The translations under genes and the position numbers were made by a program. The notes under the pieces are model-generated. The model was given only the letters and a program-made list of their open reading frames with translations. It had not been told where the DNA came from and did not search any database. A stretch of 64,000 nt of DNA from Liolophura sinensis (taxonomy: Eukaryota; Mollusca; Polyplacophora; Chitonida; Chitonidae): the NCBI RefSeq assembly GCF_032854445.1, contig NC_088295.1, positions 75,978,028-76,042,027 on the forward strand, written 5' to 3'. Below are positions 22,294 through 33,599 of the stretch, in pieces; the first letter of the stretch is position 1; every line of letters starts with the position of its first letter.

Positions 22294-23440
22294 AAAGAAA
22301 CTTTACTGACCCGCAGAGAACAGAACTTAAGAGTGGCAAGAGTTCATGTGGACCGACAGTGCTGTACATAAAATGATTTTTACATAAATGACAAATAAAT
22401 AAAATGCAAACAAAGTATGCATCATAAACATTTAGCATTATTAAAAAAATAAATTACAAGAGAGCTACACCAGGGAAGGACTCAAAATCACCTAGCGCAG
22501 GATGCAACCTTACTGTATAAATTAAACGCCCGGGGTCTTGTTAGTCCAAGACCTGCATTATCAAAAGGATATATACCCACACACATATACATATGTATCC
22601 ATACAAATATATATATACACACAAATATAGCTGAGTGGTAAAGTGTATATACACACATATATAAATAGATAATTTGTTACTGTTATGTTGCATATATACT
22701 CACATATATACACATACATGTATTATTATAATCATATCTACATCCCCATACACACACACATAAATATATAATCTGTGTACATACTAAAGACATACATATG
22801 TAAATATTTGACAACTTAAATTGGGTGTCAATTTAGAAGCAAGTATATTATTCACTTATTATTATACTATAATATTATATACAGTATATGTTAAATTACA
22901 ATTTATGTAGTAGTACAAAGTGTAGGTTTATGGAGGGGAGATAATAAAAAAACCCTGCTCCTGAAACATGTTGATGAACATTTGTCTATTTTATTGTGAC
23001 CAACACACTAGTGTCAGTTTGTGAGCAGAGCATTAAGTGTCAATTTGTGTTCTTAAAACTTGCATATAGGTACATATTATATTAGTAAACATTTGATGCA
23101 TTTTGTTGTGAACTGAATCGTCTGATTCTTTTTTTTAGTAGTTTTTTTCTGCTGAATAAGTAAGCGAAGTAAGTGTTTTGTGTCAATCAGCAATAACTCC
23201 TTCATAAAGTTTGATAAACAAGTGTTCTGGGTACTTAGGTGGAGGTATAGAAGAGATACGAAGTGAGAGTCTTTAAACTGCCCGTTTATGGTACAGGGGA
23301 GACAATCGTAAACATGTAGGCCATCTTAGATCACACTAGTACCATACTTATGATACAGTAAGTGTCAAGTCATTCCTTGTAGGTTCTCCAAGGTCCGAGG
23401 CCATTTGCAGGTCTGGTTTCAAGTACAACGTCTGTATCTA
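22294..23440. other. AT-rich spacer between the LINE frames
   Basis: Rich in short CA/TA microsatellite words (about 22575-22800). This gap is unusually long for a LINE and may hold a lost end of ORF1 or inserted sequence. Confidence 0.5.
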
Positions 23441-24010
23441 TCACTCGTATGCGCGTTTGAAGGTTCTGGGTTTGTCGTTATGTAGCAGAGACCTGATCAC
23501 TTCTTCAGTGTTTTCATTCACAGTGGTTGCTGGCATTTCTACACCATAGAATAGTAAGTTGTATTTTCTATCGTGAATTTCAAGCCTTATCAGCGTTTTT
23601 TCCAAATCACTGATATACTTATTCATCTTCATTTCCATTGCTTGGGCAGTTGACTGAATTTTTTCAATTTTGTCACAGTTAGTGACCACTGAGTCCTCCA
23701 CTTAAGGGAGCCTATCTTCAATGTCACTTACACGCCGGGTTAGCGATTTTACATTTTCTTTCACAGTTTTAATGTCAGATTCAATGTTGGAGAGCTTCGT
23801 ATTCAGAGATTGTTTCATATCTAACATTGTTTGTAATAAGTCCGCGTTGGTTACCTCACTGTCGCCCACATTAGAACCATGTGTTGTTGTTGTTTCACCC
23901 GTTGTTGTTGTTGTTGTTGTATCGTCTATGTCCAGGCCTGGATCGCTTTCGTCTCTCTTCTCGTGAAGTTTTTCCTTGTTTTTGGATTTTTTGTCTTTGG
24001 AGGGAGCCAT
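23441..24010 (-). pseudogene. LINE ORF1-like frame with one in-frame stop
   Basis: ORF1 proteins bind element RNA. The frame begins MAPSKDKKSKNKEK, runs through a Thr-rich stretch, then a heptad-patterned coiled-coil region (LDMKQSLNTKLSNIESD). After an in-frame TAA at 23702-23704 it continues in the same frame as more coiled coil into RLEIHDRKYNLLFYGV, which resembles the start of the RNA-recognition fold in L1-type ORF1 proteins (R-x-N-L-x-x-x-G-V). It ends at 23441 just as an 'RAH'-like motif would be expected, so it is both interrupted and apparently shortened. Confidence 0.7.
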
Positions 24011-24135
24011 CGTAGCATCAGATCACTTTAAGCAGCAGCCAAACATATTATAGCAGCTGGCAGGCGCTCCTAGTATATGATAATCCTGCGCCGTGAGAGA
24101 TCACACGTCCACTCCACCCGCCATCTTATTTCCAC

Positions 24136-24540
24136 TCAGACATACGGTGATAAATCCATAACTAGACATATAGTGATACATTCATTAAAACAGTAATCTT
24201 ATTTAACATCTCCTTAATAATAGGTAAAGTAATTGCATTTTGAAGTTGAAAGATAAAAGCTACAACTTGTAGCTTCTAACTAAAGGTCTCTACTCAGGAA
24301 TATTTCACTTATAGGCCTTCACGGCGGACAGTGGTTTTGGTGGTAAAAAAACAAACAGAAGTGGTCAGCCGTAGAGCAATAAGTCTTAGTATCCTAGTTC
24401 CATACTATTCAGAATTCTCCATGCACAAAGAGATGGCCACTCGAAGATTAATAGGTTTCTACAAAGTGAAACTCGCGTCGGTAATCAATCGTTATGTTTT
24501 TCAGTGTTGTCTTCTGGATTCTGTGCTCTTTCAAAATGTA
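24136..24540. other. LINE 5' flank with a possible SINE shred
   Basis: About 24290-24345 (ACTCAGGAATATTTCACTTA) looks like a family A SINE piece. Nothing else is recognised. Confidence 0.4.
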
Positions 24541-25553
24541 TAGACCTTGATCTTGTCCTCGCAGGAAAGCTGGTAGCCTTGCAAAACTGCTTCCAGGCGA
24601 CACGAGAGTATCACACGTCTCTAAGGCATAGAAATCTGTAAGAGTCTTCTAGAAGCCACCCACAACATCCTTTCTGTCAGACCTGTCTATGTGATCAATA
24701 GGGGCCTACGTCCCTTCACCCTCACTACCCGCGTTCCGAATCGACGAAAACTCTCCTTGACAACCGCCTCGGAATCCGTGGCCACGGAAATCCGGTCATC
24801 TCCATCTTGAATCGTTTTATTGAAAAAAACTGCAGAATAACTCCAGGGCGTTGCCATTCATTTGTGAAGACTTCTTTAGCTCTGTGTGAGTTCTTATGTG
24901 TGCACAAACCAACTGCAGATTAACACTCGGCTTAGCGGCCATTCGAAAAGCTGCCAATCGTGCTTTGAGCTCATCGGAGTATTTGAACAGTCTCCTGTAA
25001 ATTGTTGAAAAGGTATAACTCAGCGATTTGTTTAGAAACGGTGACAACTGCTTTCTGTACAAAGGATTTTGTGTAAGGTACTTAGAACTGCTGGCGTTTA
25101 TCCTAATACGAACAACATCCTCACGGTGTCTGAAATCAAAGTGCATATTCCGTAACGAGCGATGGAAATTTTGTTTATCTACATAGCTGTAGAACCGTGC
25201 TGATCTGTTACGTAAGTCAGAATAATTCATTCTCCAATTTACTTCGTTTGGTTTCAAAAAGTGTTGTATGCTCTCGGGGTGAGTGATGGCTATGTGGAAA
25301 CGTCTGCTAGTGGCTAAAGCGATGAGGAATGCAGCCGTAATTCCCTCTAGTCGATCAGCCCAGCCCCCACAAACAACTGAGGTACAGTCATAAACCAGGT
25401 GTCGCTTAGGCCTACTAGCCAGTCAGAAATGGGATCGCGAATAAACGATTCTAAAGGCCGATTTTGCCAGAGGAGCCGTTTTGTGAGTAGAAGAGCAGAT
25501 ACCAACAGCACGACCTTGAATGCATACAAATGAAACAAAGTACACAACATCAA
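24541..25553 (-). pseudogene. Decayed paralogue of the fucosyltransferase-like gene
   Basis: It is collinear with the gene at 10653-11714. About 25411-24880 reads HLVYDCTSVVCGGWADRLEG, then FLIALATSRRF, NEVNWRMNYSDL, LSPFLNKSLSYTFSTIYRRL and VCAHIRTHTELKK. The N-terminal part with a hydrophobic anchor (FKVVLLVSALLL, 25553-25440) is in a different frame from the Gly-rich loop. Near 24820-24880 the loop region is cut short and shifts frame. From about 24810 the counterpart of ATDSEAVVKESLRRFG is in yet another frame and soon meets a stop. With at least three lesions it cannot make the enzyme. The loop residue is His here (AHIRT), as in the family consensus, whereas the intact copy has Gln. Confidence 0.85.
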
Positions 25554-25678
25554 TGCTTGCGGTTATATTTTTGTTCCATTGAAGTTATAGGTCTACATGG
25601 TAAGTTATATACTGTAGCTACCCTATTTATATGCTGGTAAAACAGAAATAGCACGGCGGCCAGAATCATTTACTATAT

Positions 25679-25838
25679 TTATTTTTGAATTTGATTGGTG
25701 TTTTACGCCGCAATCAAAATGTTCCACTTACACGACGGCGGCCAGCATTATGGTGGGAGGAAACCGGGTAGAACCCGGGGGAATCCCACGACCATACGCA
25801 GACTGCTGGCAGACCTTCCCACTTAAGGCCGGAGACAC
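25679..25838 (-). mobile_element. SINE family A, 5'-truncated with clear target duplication
   Basis: Tail and central region are present, ending at GGCCGGAGAC. The 9-bp flanks TTACTATAT lie at 25670-25678 and 25839-25847, so it arrived already truncated. Confidence 0.85.
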
Positions 25839-25847
25839 TTACTATAT

Positions 25848-27020
25848 AAAAATGTCACATGTATTTTTTATAATGAGCATTTTTACATGTTTATCAGCTT
25901 TTACACCTAAGATAAACACAATTATGTTTACTGTTGTTGATTATTGAGAATATCCGCCACATTTCTATGCCGTTTTTCACTTGTTTACTACATAATGAGT
26001 GTGCCTCTTTAGTTACTAAACATAGCTTTCCATGAATAAACACTGGGACACATTTCTACACTAACAGACGTGTGTTTAAGAAAGAAGTCCCTGTACAGTC
26101 AGAGTTAGTTGAATTTAGTTTTTTGACACTCTTTGTCCCTTGAAAAAAAATTATCTGCTGAAGATGACAGTATTCCAATCAGAAATACCGTTCCATAGAA
26201 TATATTAGTTCACTATTATAACATCGGGGGAAATTTATTTCCTCCGCCATAGCAATGTTTTCCTTTCTTTTTATTCAGTTAATTTTATTAAAACTTAGTT
26301 TTTTCTTGATACATGTATGCTGAATTGAAGAAAAAGTATATAGATACATATATTTACACATATCCTAGTAAGGACAAATTTAGTCAGTTAATGACTTGGA
26401 ACAATGTAGCTATTGTCAGAAGACTGTCGATGTTGATATACACTGCAAATATCAACGACACATGACATGTATTTATAATCACACACGCATTAATGTGAAG
26501 ACCCTTGCTGTCTTTATTTGAACGCAGACGTCTTATTCATAAACGCCTTACATGTACGTTTTTATTAAATCATATACTGCGACTGGCATCCTTTTAATTT
26601 CAGTAAAACAATTTCCCCAAAACAATGGGTGTTTTATAGAAAACATGTGACATGTCTACTGGAGTGGTGAAATAGCCGTTTTTATTTTAAAGTGAATATG
26701 CATATGAGTCTTTACTGTGTACAAAGCATGCTGGCTTCCTCTCCGGCCGTAGGTTGTAGGGTCTGCACCAACCTGGTCGTGCCGACCATTATTCACCATG
26801 CATAATTATACGTAATTATGTTATGCGTATGCTCCTGGATCTCATGGATCTCCTGGCTAAACATCTCTGTGTATGCTCTTAAGCTTATGGCCTACTTATT
26901 TGACCGCTATGGTTTCTGTGAATGAGCCTTGAGAACGGCGTTCTTGGCATACCCCGTGTCGGTTAGTTCTGATCAGCCACCTGGTAAACCGCCTTGAGAA
27001 GCAGCCAAAACAGGAGGAGG
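25848..27020. other. No gene recognised; one SINE A fragment
   Basis: 26728-26790 (GCTGGCTTCCTCTCCGGCCG, + strand) is a family A fragment. The remainder is AT-rich without supported features. Confidence 0.4.
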
Positions 27021-27030
27021 CGAATTTTGA

Positions 27031-27214
27031 CTGATTTATTTATTTATTTGATTGGTGTTTCAAGACGTACTCAACAATATTTCACTTATACGACGGCGGC
27101 CAGCATTGTGGTGGGAGGAAACCGGGCAGAACCGGAGGAAACCTACGAGCATCCGCAGATTGTTGGCAAACCTTCCCACGTACGGCCAGAGAGGAAAGTC
27201 AAGGTGAGCTCACC
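27031..27214 (-). mobile_element. SINE family A copy with target duplication and unusual 5' end
   Basis: Flanking repeat CGAATTTTGA at 27021-27030 and 27215-27224. Element sequence runs from the ATTTATTTGATTGG tail through the centre to GGCCAGAGAGGAAAG and ends without the usual tRNA-like head. Confidence 0.85.
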
Positions 27215-27224
27215 CGAATTTTGA

Positions 27225-28017
27225 GAATATGACCCCAGTGGTCATCGCCTTGATTGGCTACGAGAGGATCCATGCTTCATATGAATGGTCCAGCGGAAAC
27301 CCAAAAGTCATTTGTATTCTCATCTATTGAACAAGTTGTTAGATAAAAGTATACCATGGAGTCAGAAGTTTTGAAATTAATATGAAACGCTTTCCTAATT
27401 TGGAACGACATAAACAAATTGTAGACTGTTTCCGTTCATTCTTACCTGATGTGGTGAGGCAAAATACCGACTGACAGCCATTTTTAATAAGCCAACAGAG
27501 CAAGGTAGGTCGGGATTGAATGTTCAAGAAAATATGTTCACTAAATATTCTGCCTTACGCCTCCATTTATATCAACAGGTTACACATGTATAATATCAAA
27601 TAGGTCAACATACATTTTCTCCTCACTCATGCTTTAATTATTAAAAAGATATATAAATAAAAATTATGAATCTTGAATAGTTCGCGGATTTAAAGTGCTT
27701 GCCTAGCAACGAACTCACCACTCTTCACGCAACACGTATGTTTTCCGATGCTCTAAAATGTAATCTTCGAGAAAACACATCAAAACAATCCACGTACTGT
27801 GAATCGATGTTGATTTAGCAAGAGTGTGTAAAGTGTTCCTTTTCTGAGCTCCCCAATTGTGGTTATACATGTACAGTGATTATCCCTACTCTGCAGTGTC
27901 TAATGCAAAAAAATGTTTTCAGTGTGACGAGTAAGATATTCTTTTTCGAGTTTTTGGCAAAACATCGCTTCAGTGCTTGATTGGAGCTTTATAAGTCGGA
28001 TCGGGGCGGGGCGGCTT
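27225..28017. other. No gene recognised; X-box-like word present
   Basis: CTTGCCTAGCAAC at 27698-27710 resembles an RFX X-box, but no gene start could be placed beside it. Confidence 0.35.
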
Positions 28018-28175
28018 ACTTGCCTTCTGTAAGTCGTCTCAGGGAAGCAGCACAAGATAAAGTCGTGGGGGAAGTCCGTCCTGCGACAAGGAGGCACATT
28101 ACATACACCCTAAGGATCCCTTCGTCGTCATGACTGAAAAATTGTTGAGTACGACGTTAAACCCCAAGCACTCCA
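28018..28175 (+). mobile_element. SINE family B, 5'-truncated copy
   Basis: Central part (GGAAGTCCGTCCTGCGACAA, GGAGGCACATTACATACACC) and tail GAGTACGACGTTAAACCCC are present. The head is missing. Confidence 0.8.
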
Positions 28176-29034
28176 AGTAAAAATGAACTTATGGTACAGT
28201 TTTCGTAAGGCCCCAGCCGTCAGTCCGGAAATTAAATAACCTGTTGTGGTGACGTTCACCGCGGTATCTGTCTAAACAACTTTGTGTGTGGGAGAGTCCG
28301 AATTTGGGGAACAAAGTTGCTCCCGCGTTCCCAATACGTTCATCGAAGACATCATTTCTGAATATTTCCAACCACGGAGGGAAAATAGATGGACTATTAA
28401 GAAATATAAAATAAGCCTCAAAAATGAATTTTTGTTCTCATTTATTTGGCGTACCTTTCTTCATGTTTCGTGAAACCACACCCTTCGTTTTATAGTACTT
28501 TTCAAGTGGCGGTATTCTTTAAGTATGAACGGTTATAAGGTAAGAATTTTATTCCGTCAAAAATTCGAATTAATCAAATGGTTACTGGCAACACTGCACA
28601 CGAAACACTTCACTTCAGTCATTAGAATGTTCACAAATGTCTGCAGAGACGTGAGCACTCACTGCGTTGCTGTTCTCCAGCCCACAGCTCCTCGACCTCA
28701 GTGAGAAATTCCTAGTTTGTCTCCCCTTGATCAGGATGAGGATATAGAATTCCCGAAGGCTTGAACTGACATAGGTCGGATTTCATCGGTTACATGTGGC
28801 CATTTGCCGTCTCTGCTCTGATTTTACTCTCGATGCCGTTTTATTTCACTTTGGGAGCTTTTATTTGTCACAAGCATTCAGTCTATTTTAGCCTATCTTA
28901 GAACCTTCCAAATGACGTGTTTTTGGAGTTGGAGAGTTTTCTATGCCTCATTCTACATATTAACTGCAATCATCGCAATGCTTTGCTCATACTTAACATT
29001 CCGCACAATGCCCGTCGCTTGATAAACAGGGGAT
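28176..29034. other. No gene or repeat recognised
   Basis: Moderately AT-rich, with no frame or motif that can be supported. Confidence 0.35.
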
Positions 29035-29238
29035 CAGGGGTCGATTACACAAAGCCATTTCTGACGACGTCTTCACAAAGCTTAGTTTTTGGAACACGAA
29101 GTTGACATTTGGCTATTCTTGTCTGAAGATAACATTGATGAGGTGGACAAATTTTTAATTTAAGACGAAAAATAAACTTAACGATTATATTTGAAGTTTT
29201 GACTTAAGTCAGAAATAGCTTTGTGTAATCGACCCCTG
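29035..29238. mobile_element. MITE family 1, best preserved copy
   Basis: The left arm CAGGGGTCGATTACACAAAG continues CCATTTCTGAC, and the right arm read in reverse is the same with one difference over about 31 bp. Ends in CAGGGG suggest the hAT superfamily by analogy. An 8-bp target duplication was looked for and not found. Confidence 0.85.
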
Positions 29239-29389
29239 TTTCGTAATTATTAGCATTTGGCAAGCTTCAATGACAAAGTGCCTAAAGAGTGGACGTGGGG
29301 TTCAGTCTTGAATAGAGTCTAACCTACCACGTTAACATCGGTAAAATTAGCTCTTACTTATTTCGCTATCAGCATAGGAGGGATAGACC

Positions 29390-29570
29390 TAATACTGCTC
29401 GACCCAGTATCTGTGCAACGCGACTTGGCGCCTGGTGTCACCGGCATGGCGTTCCAGTGAGGCAGCACTATACATATATATATGAGCGTTGGGTTCGGCG
29501 TGCTGCATTAAGACACCGTGATGATATAACCGAAATAAGGTTGAAAGCAACGTTAAACCTGAATTAAGCA
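29390..29570 (+). mobile_element. SINE-like element (family C)
   Basis: GACCCAGTATCTGTGCAACG, GGCGCCTGGTGTCACCGGCA and the tail TTGAAAGCAACGTTAAACC form a unit with the GTTAAACC ending typical of these SINEs. No clear tRNA boxes were seen, so the class is tentative. Confidence 0.6.
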
Positions 29571-30219
29571 ATCAGCCGTGCATTGATTTGATGGCTAAAA
29601 AGCTGAATCTCGATATACCCATTTCTTATATAAACCGTGTTTTCCTCTTTTATATTGTAATATTGTGATATATTTATATTAAAATTACCAGAAAACTAAA
29701 TTAGTGTTTTTCATATCTTTAGCGATATATTTATTTTATTATTATCTAACACAGTATTGAATATTATTTCACTTATATGATTGCGGTGAGTATTATGAGG
29801 GTAAGAGAACCAAAGCGGCACGAGTAAACCGTCGAGCTTTGGGGAGGACTGCACATGTGACGTAAGATATACACATCATACTGGCGTAAGACAAATGGGC
29901 TTTAACGAAAGTTAGACCATACGAAAGCAGTTCTATAAGCAAAGTAGAACGCTTAATGCCCCATGAATATTGAAAGCTGGGGAAATCTGCACGCACCTGT
30001 CCAAGACCGGGATTGAACATAATTCCTCGTGTACCATAATCTTAGAGGAAAAGAAAGCTAAAAGTGAGGTAAAGTTCACCAGACAGACAACTGAAAACTA
30101 TGCGTGAAAATACTTTCTTTTTTTCAAAGATTTTTCAGAAGATAGTCAAATAAATATAAATGTTTGAATTGGGTTGGCTTTTTTGAACCATTTAACCGGT
30201 ATTCTGACGTGACCTTTTC
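29571..30219. other. No gene; one SINE A shred
   Basis: 29755-29830 carries a diverged family A tail (ATATTATTTCACTTATATGA, ATTATGAGGG). The remainder is unassigned. Confidence 0.4.
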
Positions 30220-30228
30220 TCATCCTAT

Positions 30229-30232
<4 letters not shown>

Positions 30233-30263
<31 letters not shown>

Positions 30264-30513
30264 ATTGGTGTTTTACGCCGTACTCAAGAATATTTCACTT
30301 ATACGACGGCGGCCAGCATTATGGTGGGTGGAAACCGGGCAGAGCCCGGGGGAAACCCACGACCATCCGCAGGTTGCTGGCAGACCTTCCCACGTACGGC
30401 CGGAGAGGAAGCCAGCATGAGCTGGACTTGAACTCACAGCGACCGCATTGGTGAGAGACTCCTGGGTCATTACGCTGCGCTAGCGCTTTAACCGACTGAG
30501 CCACGGAGGCCCC
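30233..30513 (-). mobile_element. SINE family A, full-length reference copy
   Basis: On the - strand the head GGGGCCTCCGTGGCTCAGTC has an A-box-like block (TGGCTCAGTCGG) and the B-box GTTCAAGTCC follows. The central domain and tail come next, then about 30 A (a poly-T run on +). Perfect 12-bp flanks CATCCTATAGAT at 30221-30232 and 30514-30525 show a recent insertion. Confidence 0.95.
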
Positions 30514-30909
30514 CATCCTATAGATGAGTTTTTAATGTGGGAATAGCTCATAATACCGAAGAGTCAATGATTACCGGTATTTAACGTTTGCGAAAAGTTC
30601 GCCTATAAGGCTGAATATAAAGCTGAAGAGCTAGTGCGACATCAGAGTAGCGTGTGGATGTATGGTCCAAGAAAGCAACCCAACCCCACCCCCACCAACC
30701 CACACATTTAAAATTCAAATATTTTAAAATTTGAATAGATCATTTTAAAAGGTCCAAAGATATATGTAAAAGTCATGGCGGATAGAGTTTGCAATAGTAC
30801 ATCTGAGGATGCTCACTTCGACTCTAAGCTTTTTCTTTAACCACTCGGTCACTATTCGTTCCCTCACCACATTCGATCATAAAAGTGATACGTGAACATT
30901 ACAAATCAG

Positions 30910-30995
30910 TGAGCATGGTCGTAGGTTTCCCCAGGGCCACCGCCCGTTTTCCTCCCTCCATAATGGTGTAAAACACTAATCAAATAGATAAATTT
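30910..30995 (+). mobile_element. SINE family A 3' fragment
   Basis: GCATGGTCGTAGGTTTCCCC to GTAAAACACTAATCAAATAG matches the central domain and tail. Confidence 0.7.
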
Positions 30996-31016
30996 ATAAA
31001 AATAATTACAGTTACA

Positions 31017-31215
31017 GCGCTGGCTCACTCTGTCGGTCAGGCCTTTCACCAATGACGGCGAGTGTTCGAATCCAATTCTCGCTGGAATGACTGTGGCTTT
31101 AAGTCAGGAATTTTGACTTGTATCCGGCGAAGAGCCGTGGTTTACTTCGGGCATTCCAGTCGGTTCCACCCATAGAAAATGACCATCGTTAGAGAGCCAA
31201 AAATTCAACACAAAT
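31017..31215 (+). mobile_element. tRNA-like SINE (family D)
   Basis: Head with CTGGCTCACTCTGTCGGTCA (A-box-like) and GTGTTCGAATCC (B-box), then a body with GGTTTACTTCGGGCATTCC. A second copy in reverse lies at about 39880-40090. Confidence 0.65.
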
Positions 31216-32018
31216 CAAACGAATACAAAAAAGTAAACTGATATGATCATTGGGACTCGCACTCAGCCTTATTTGTGTGTCTCATGTTTGTGTAACTCAT
31301 GTAATTTCTCAAACGTCCATTTGGAATATATTGATGCTTTTTATTCACAAATTTTATTCCAAATTTTTCCACAATAGCACGTAAACCGGAATGATCCAGC
31401 TGATAATGTTTCAGAATAATTTTCTGGAGTGTGTTGTTTCAATCAGCTAAAATGAGACAAAGTAGTTTTAAGGATATTTAAGGGTAATTAAATACTTGTG
31501 AAGTGAGGTGTGATGTAACAGTTATTTCAACTTCCCACAAGATTATTTCCTTATTACCGCGGCCCTAGGATAAATCTACAGTCTATAAAGGCATACGTGT
31601 TTAAAACAAGAAACCGTTAAAAATTACACTTATGGGTTAGATATGAAACTTAACAAGAAAAATAATTAATTGTTATAACATTTAGTAGTTCTGCCCTTGA
31701 TACCGTGTCATCAACGACACTAGCAGTTTGGTGAGAAAATCAAGATTGATGTCATTCTGGTCAATCTTTGAACATTCCACTTTGCAGCAGGTTTTATCCG
31801 GATTTGATGAAATTTCACGGAATGGTGCCATCTGACTTATGATCGTTAGTTACCCACTGGTATCTATCAAATCAGTCCATTGATCATTAATTCTCTTTAT
31901 TAGCCAGCAGTTTGATTATTCCATGAAACTGTAGATACTTAGACCAAAATATGGGTATTTTCGTGAAAAACTATAATTGTTAAAAACTACATGAGCACAA
32001 CGGAACGAAGACGATGGT
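31216..32018. other. No gene or repeat recognised
   Basis: AT-rich, nothing supported. Confidence 0.35.
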
Positions 32019-32039
32019 ATGATGACCAACACTTTCCAT

Positions 32040-32340
32040 CAGCGTGCGATTGCTTTGCATCTTCGCACCATCGCTTTGCATCATTGTGAAATTGCTTTAC
32101 ATCATGATGCCATCGCTTTGCATCATCGTGCTATTGCTTTTCATCATCGTGTCATCGTTTTGCATCATCGTGTTATTGCTTTATATCATGGTGCCATCGA
32201 TTTGCATCATCGTGCCATTGCTTTGGATCATCGTGCCATCGCTTTGCATCATCGTGCTATCGCTTTGCATCATCGTGCCATCGCTTTGCATCATCGTGCC
32301 ATCGCTTTGTATCATCGTGCCATTGCTTTGTATCATCAAA
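32040..32340. repeat. 21-bp minisatellite, about 14 units
   Basis: Unit close to GCCATCGCTTTGCATCATCGT. Because 21 is a multiple of three, both strands stay open (up to 110 codons of a 7-residue repeat such as HHRAIAL). This is a by-product of the unit length, not evidence for a protein. Confidence 0.95.
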
Positions 32341-32399
32341 ATCATTAGATGTGTGTACATATATTGTGTCATATAGTGAAACGGCAAGTCCACGTCTCC

Positions 32400-32616
32400 A
32401 CTAAAGTATCACGCCGAAGACACCATACCCGATACCCGACCTATTCACATTATACTGTCACTTGGTTCAATAGTCCTGTTTCCTTGCTCTACCGTCTCAG
32501 TGCTGAGCGTCAAGCGAGGTAGCAACAAGTGGCATTTTAAAGCCTTTTAAAGTCTTACGACCCGACCCGGGTTTTCGATCCGGGGGTCTCTTGACTTCGA
32601 GGCGGTCACTTGTAAC
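32400..32616 (-). mobile_element. SINE family B, diverged copy with head
   Basis: CATTATACTGTCACTTGGTTCA, GTGCTGAGCGTCAAGCGAGG and the head region CGACCCGGGTTTTCGATCC follow the family B order but are diverged. Confidence 0.6.
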
Positions 32617-33002
32617 GAACCCCGTCTTTAAATATTGTATAATATTTTTTATTTGTTCTTGGGTTGCCCCCATTAGTGTCTGACCTACGTTTCCCCCTCT
32701 GTGTACGTTGTAGCCTGTGCTGTAATTCAGTCGAGCGTTCTCAAGGCTTCGGTGTTTATGAGTTTAGTGTCATTGTACATAGCGTATACATTCTGGAAAT
32801 ATGTACCGGTGTGTTAAACATGTTTACGATCAAACCAAACCGATCGCCACTTGCTATATTTTGAGGTGTTCCTTTGGCGTTTGTATCGCTCATCGTCTCC
32901 TTGTGCGATTCCACAAAATGACTTTGTGTATATTTCCGAGGAGTGAAACATACATGGACAGCTCGGTATCACGGACACTACTGTCAAACTATCCACCCTG
33001 AG

Positions 33003-33161
33003 ATTTATTTATTTATTTGATTGGTGTTTTACGCCGTACTCAAGAATATTTCACTTATACCACGGCGGCCAGCATTATGATGGGAGGAAACCGGTCACAG
33101 CCCGGGGGAAACCTGCGACCATCCGCAGGTTGCTGCGAACCTTCCCACGTACGGACGGAGT
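33003..33161 (-). mobile_element. SINE family A, headless copy
   Basis: Tail ATTTGATTGGTGTTTTACGC through the centre to CGTACGGACGGAG, then unrelated sequence. No target duplication was evident. Confidence 0.85.
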
Positions 33162-33599
33162 TACTTCACAGGCAGTTGGGGAATAAACCATCGTCCGTCT
33201 GCCGTGCCCACTACAGCCTGCCATCCTGTCATGGATTGAGGAATTCTTCTTAACTGTGGATTCTATATTTACGTGGACAGCCAGGCCTTTGGAAGCCGGA
33301 TCTGGATTTGAACGCTTTCATCAGAAAGAGATGACTATATACATTTTTGTATTTATTTGCTTTGTTTTGTATATTATTGTCAGTTGTGTTATTTGTTTAT
33401 TTTGTTCAAATATATGTATTGAACTTAATTTATTTAATCGCCTTCGTGTTTCTTTGTTTGACCTTGTGTAAGGCCTATTGCTGATCAGAGAGTGAAAGAA
33501 GTCAGTTGTTTCTTATCTTTACTGTCCGAAAGTACCCTAACACGCTCTAACCATTAGGCCATCAAAGCGGTCGTGACACACAGGTATTGCAACTAGAAA
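33162..33599. other. No gene recognised
   Basis: AT-rich, no supported feature. Confidence 0.35.

Larger units (their letters stand above)
18765..24135 (-). mobile_element. Almost full-length APE-type LINE (CR1/Jockey-like group)
   Basis: On the - strand: a short 5' region beginning near 24135, an ORF1-like frame (24010-23441), a long AT-rich spacer, an intact ORF2 (22293-19222) and a 3' region that ends near 18765 with AATAAAG followed by a doubled GAAATCT word. The end points are estimated from where element-like features stop; no target duplication was found. Intact ORF2 implies a young copy, although ORF1 is damaged. Confidence 0.75.

Noticed and set aside
27698-27710. X-box marking a second ciliary gene
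   Set aside because: CTTGCCTAGCAAC is a fair match, but no exon or start codon with support lies beside it.
30233-30513. A functional tRNA gene
   Set aside because: The head has A- and B-box-like blocks, but it does not fold into a proper acceptor stem and is fused to the SINE body and tail.
32019-32376. Overlapping frames of about 110 codons on + and one on -
   Set aside because: They arise from the 21-bp minisatellite.
32019-32376. A CRISPR array
   Set aside because: The units are contiguous 21-mers without unique spacers, and the DNA is animal.
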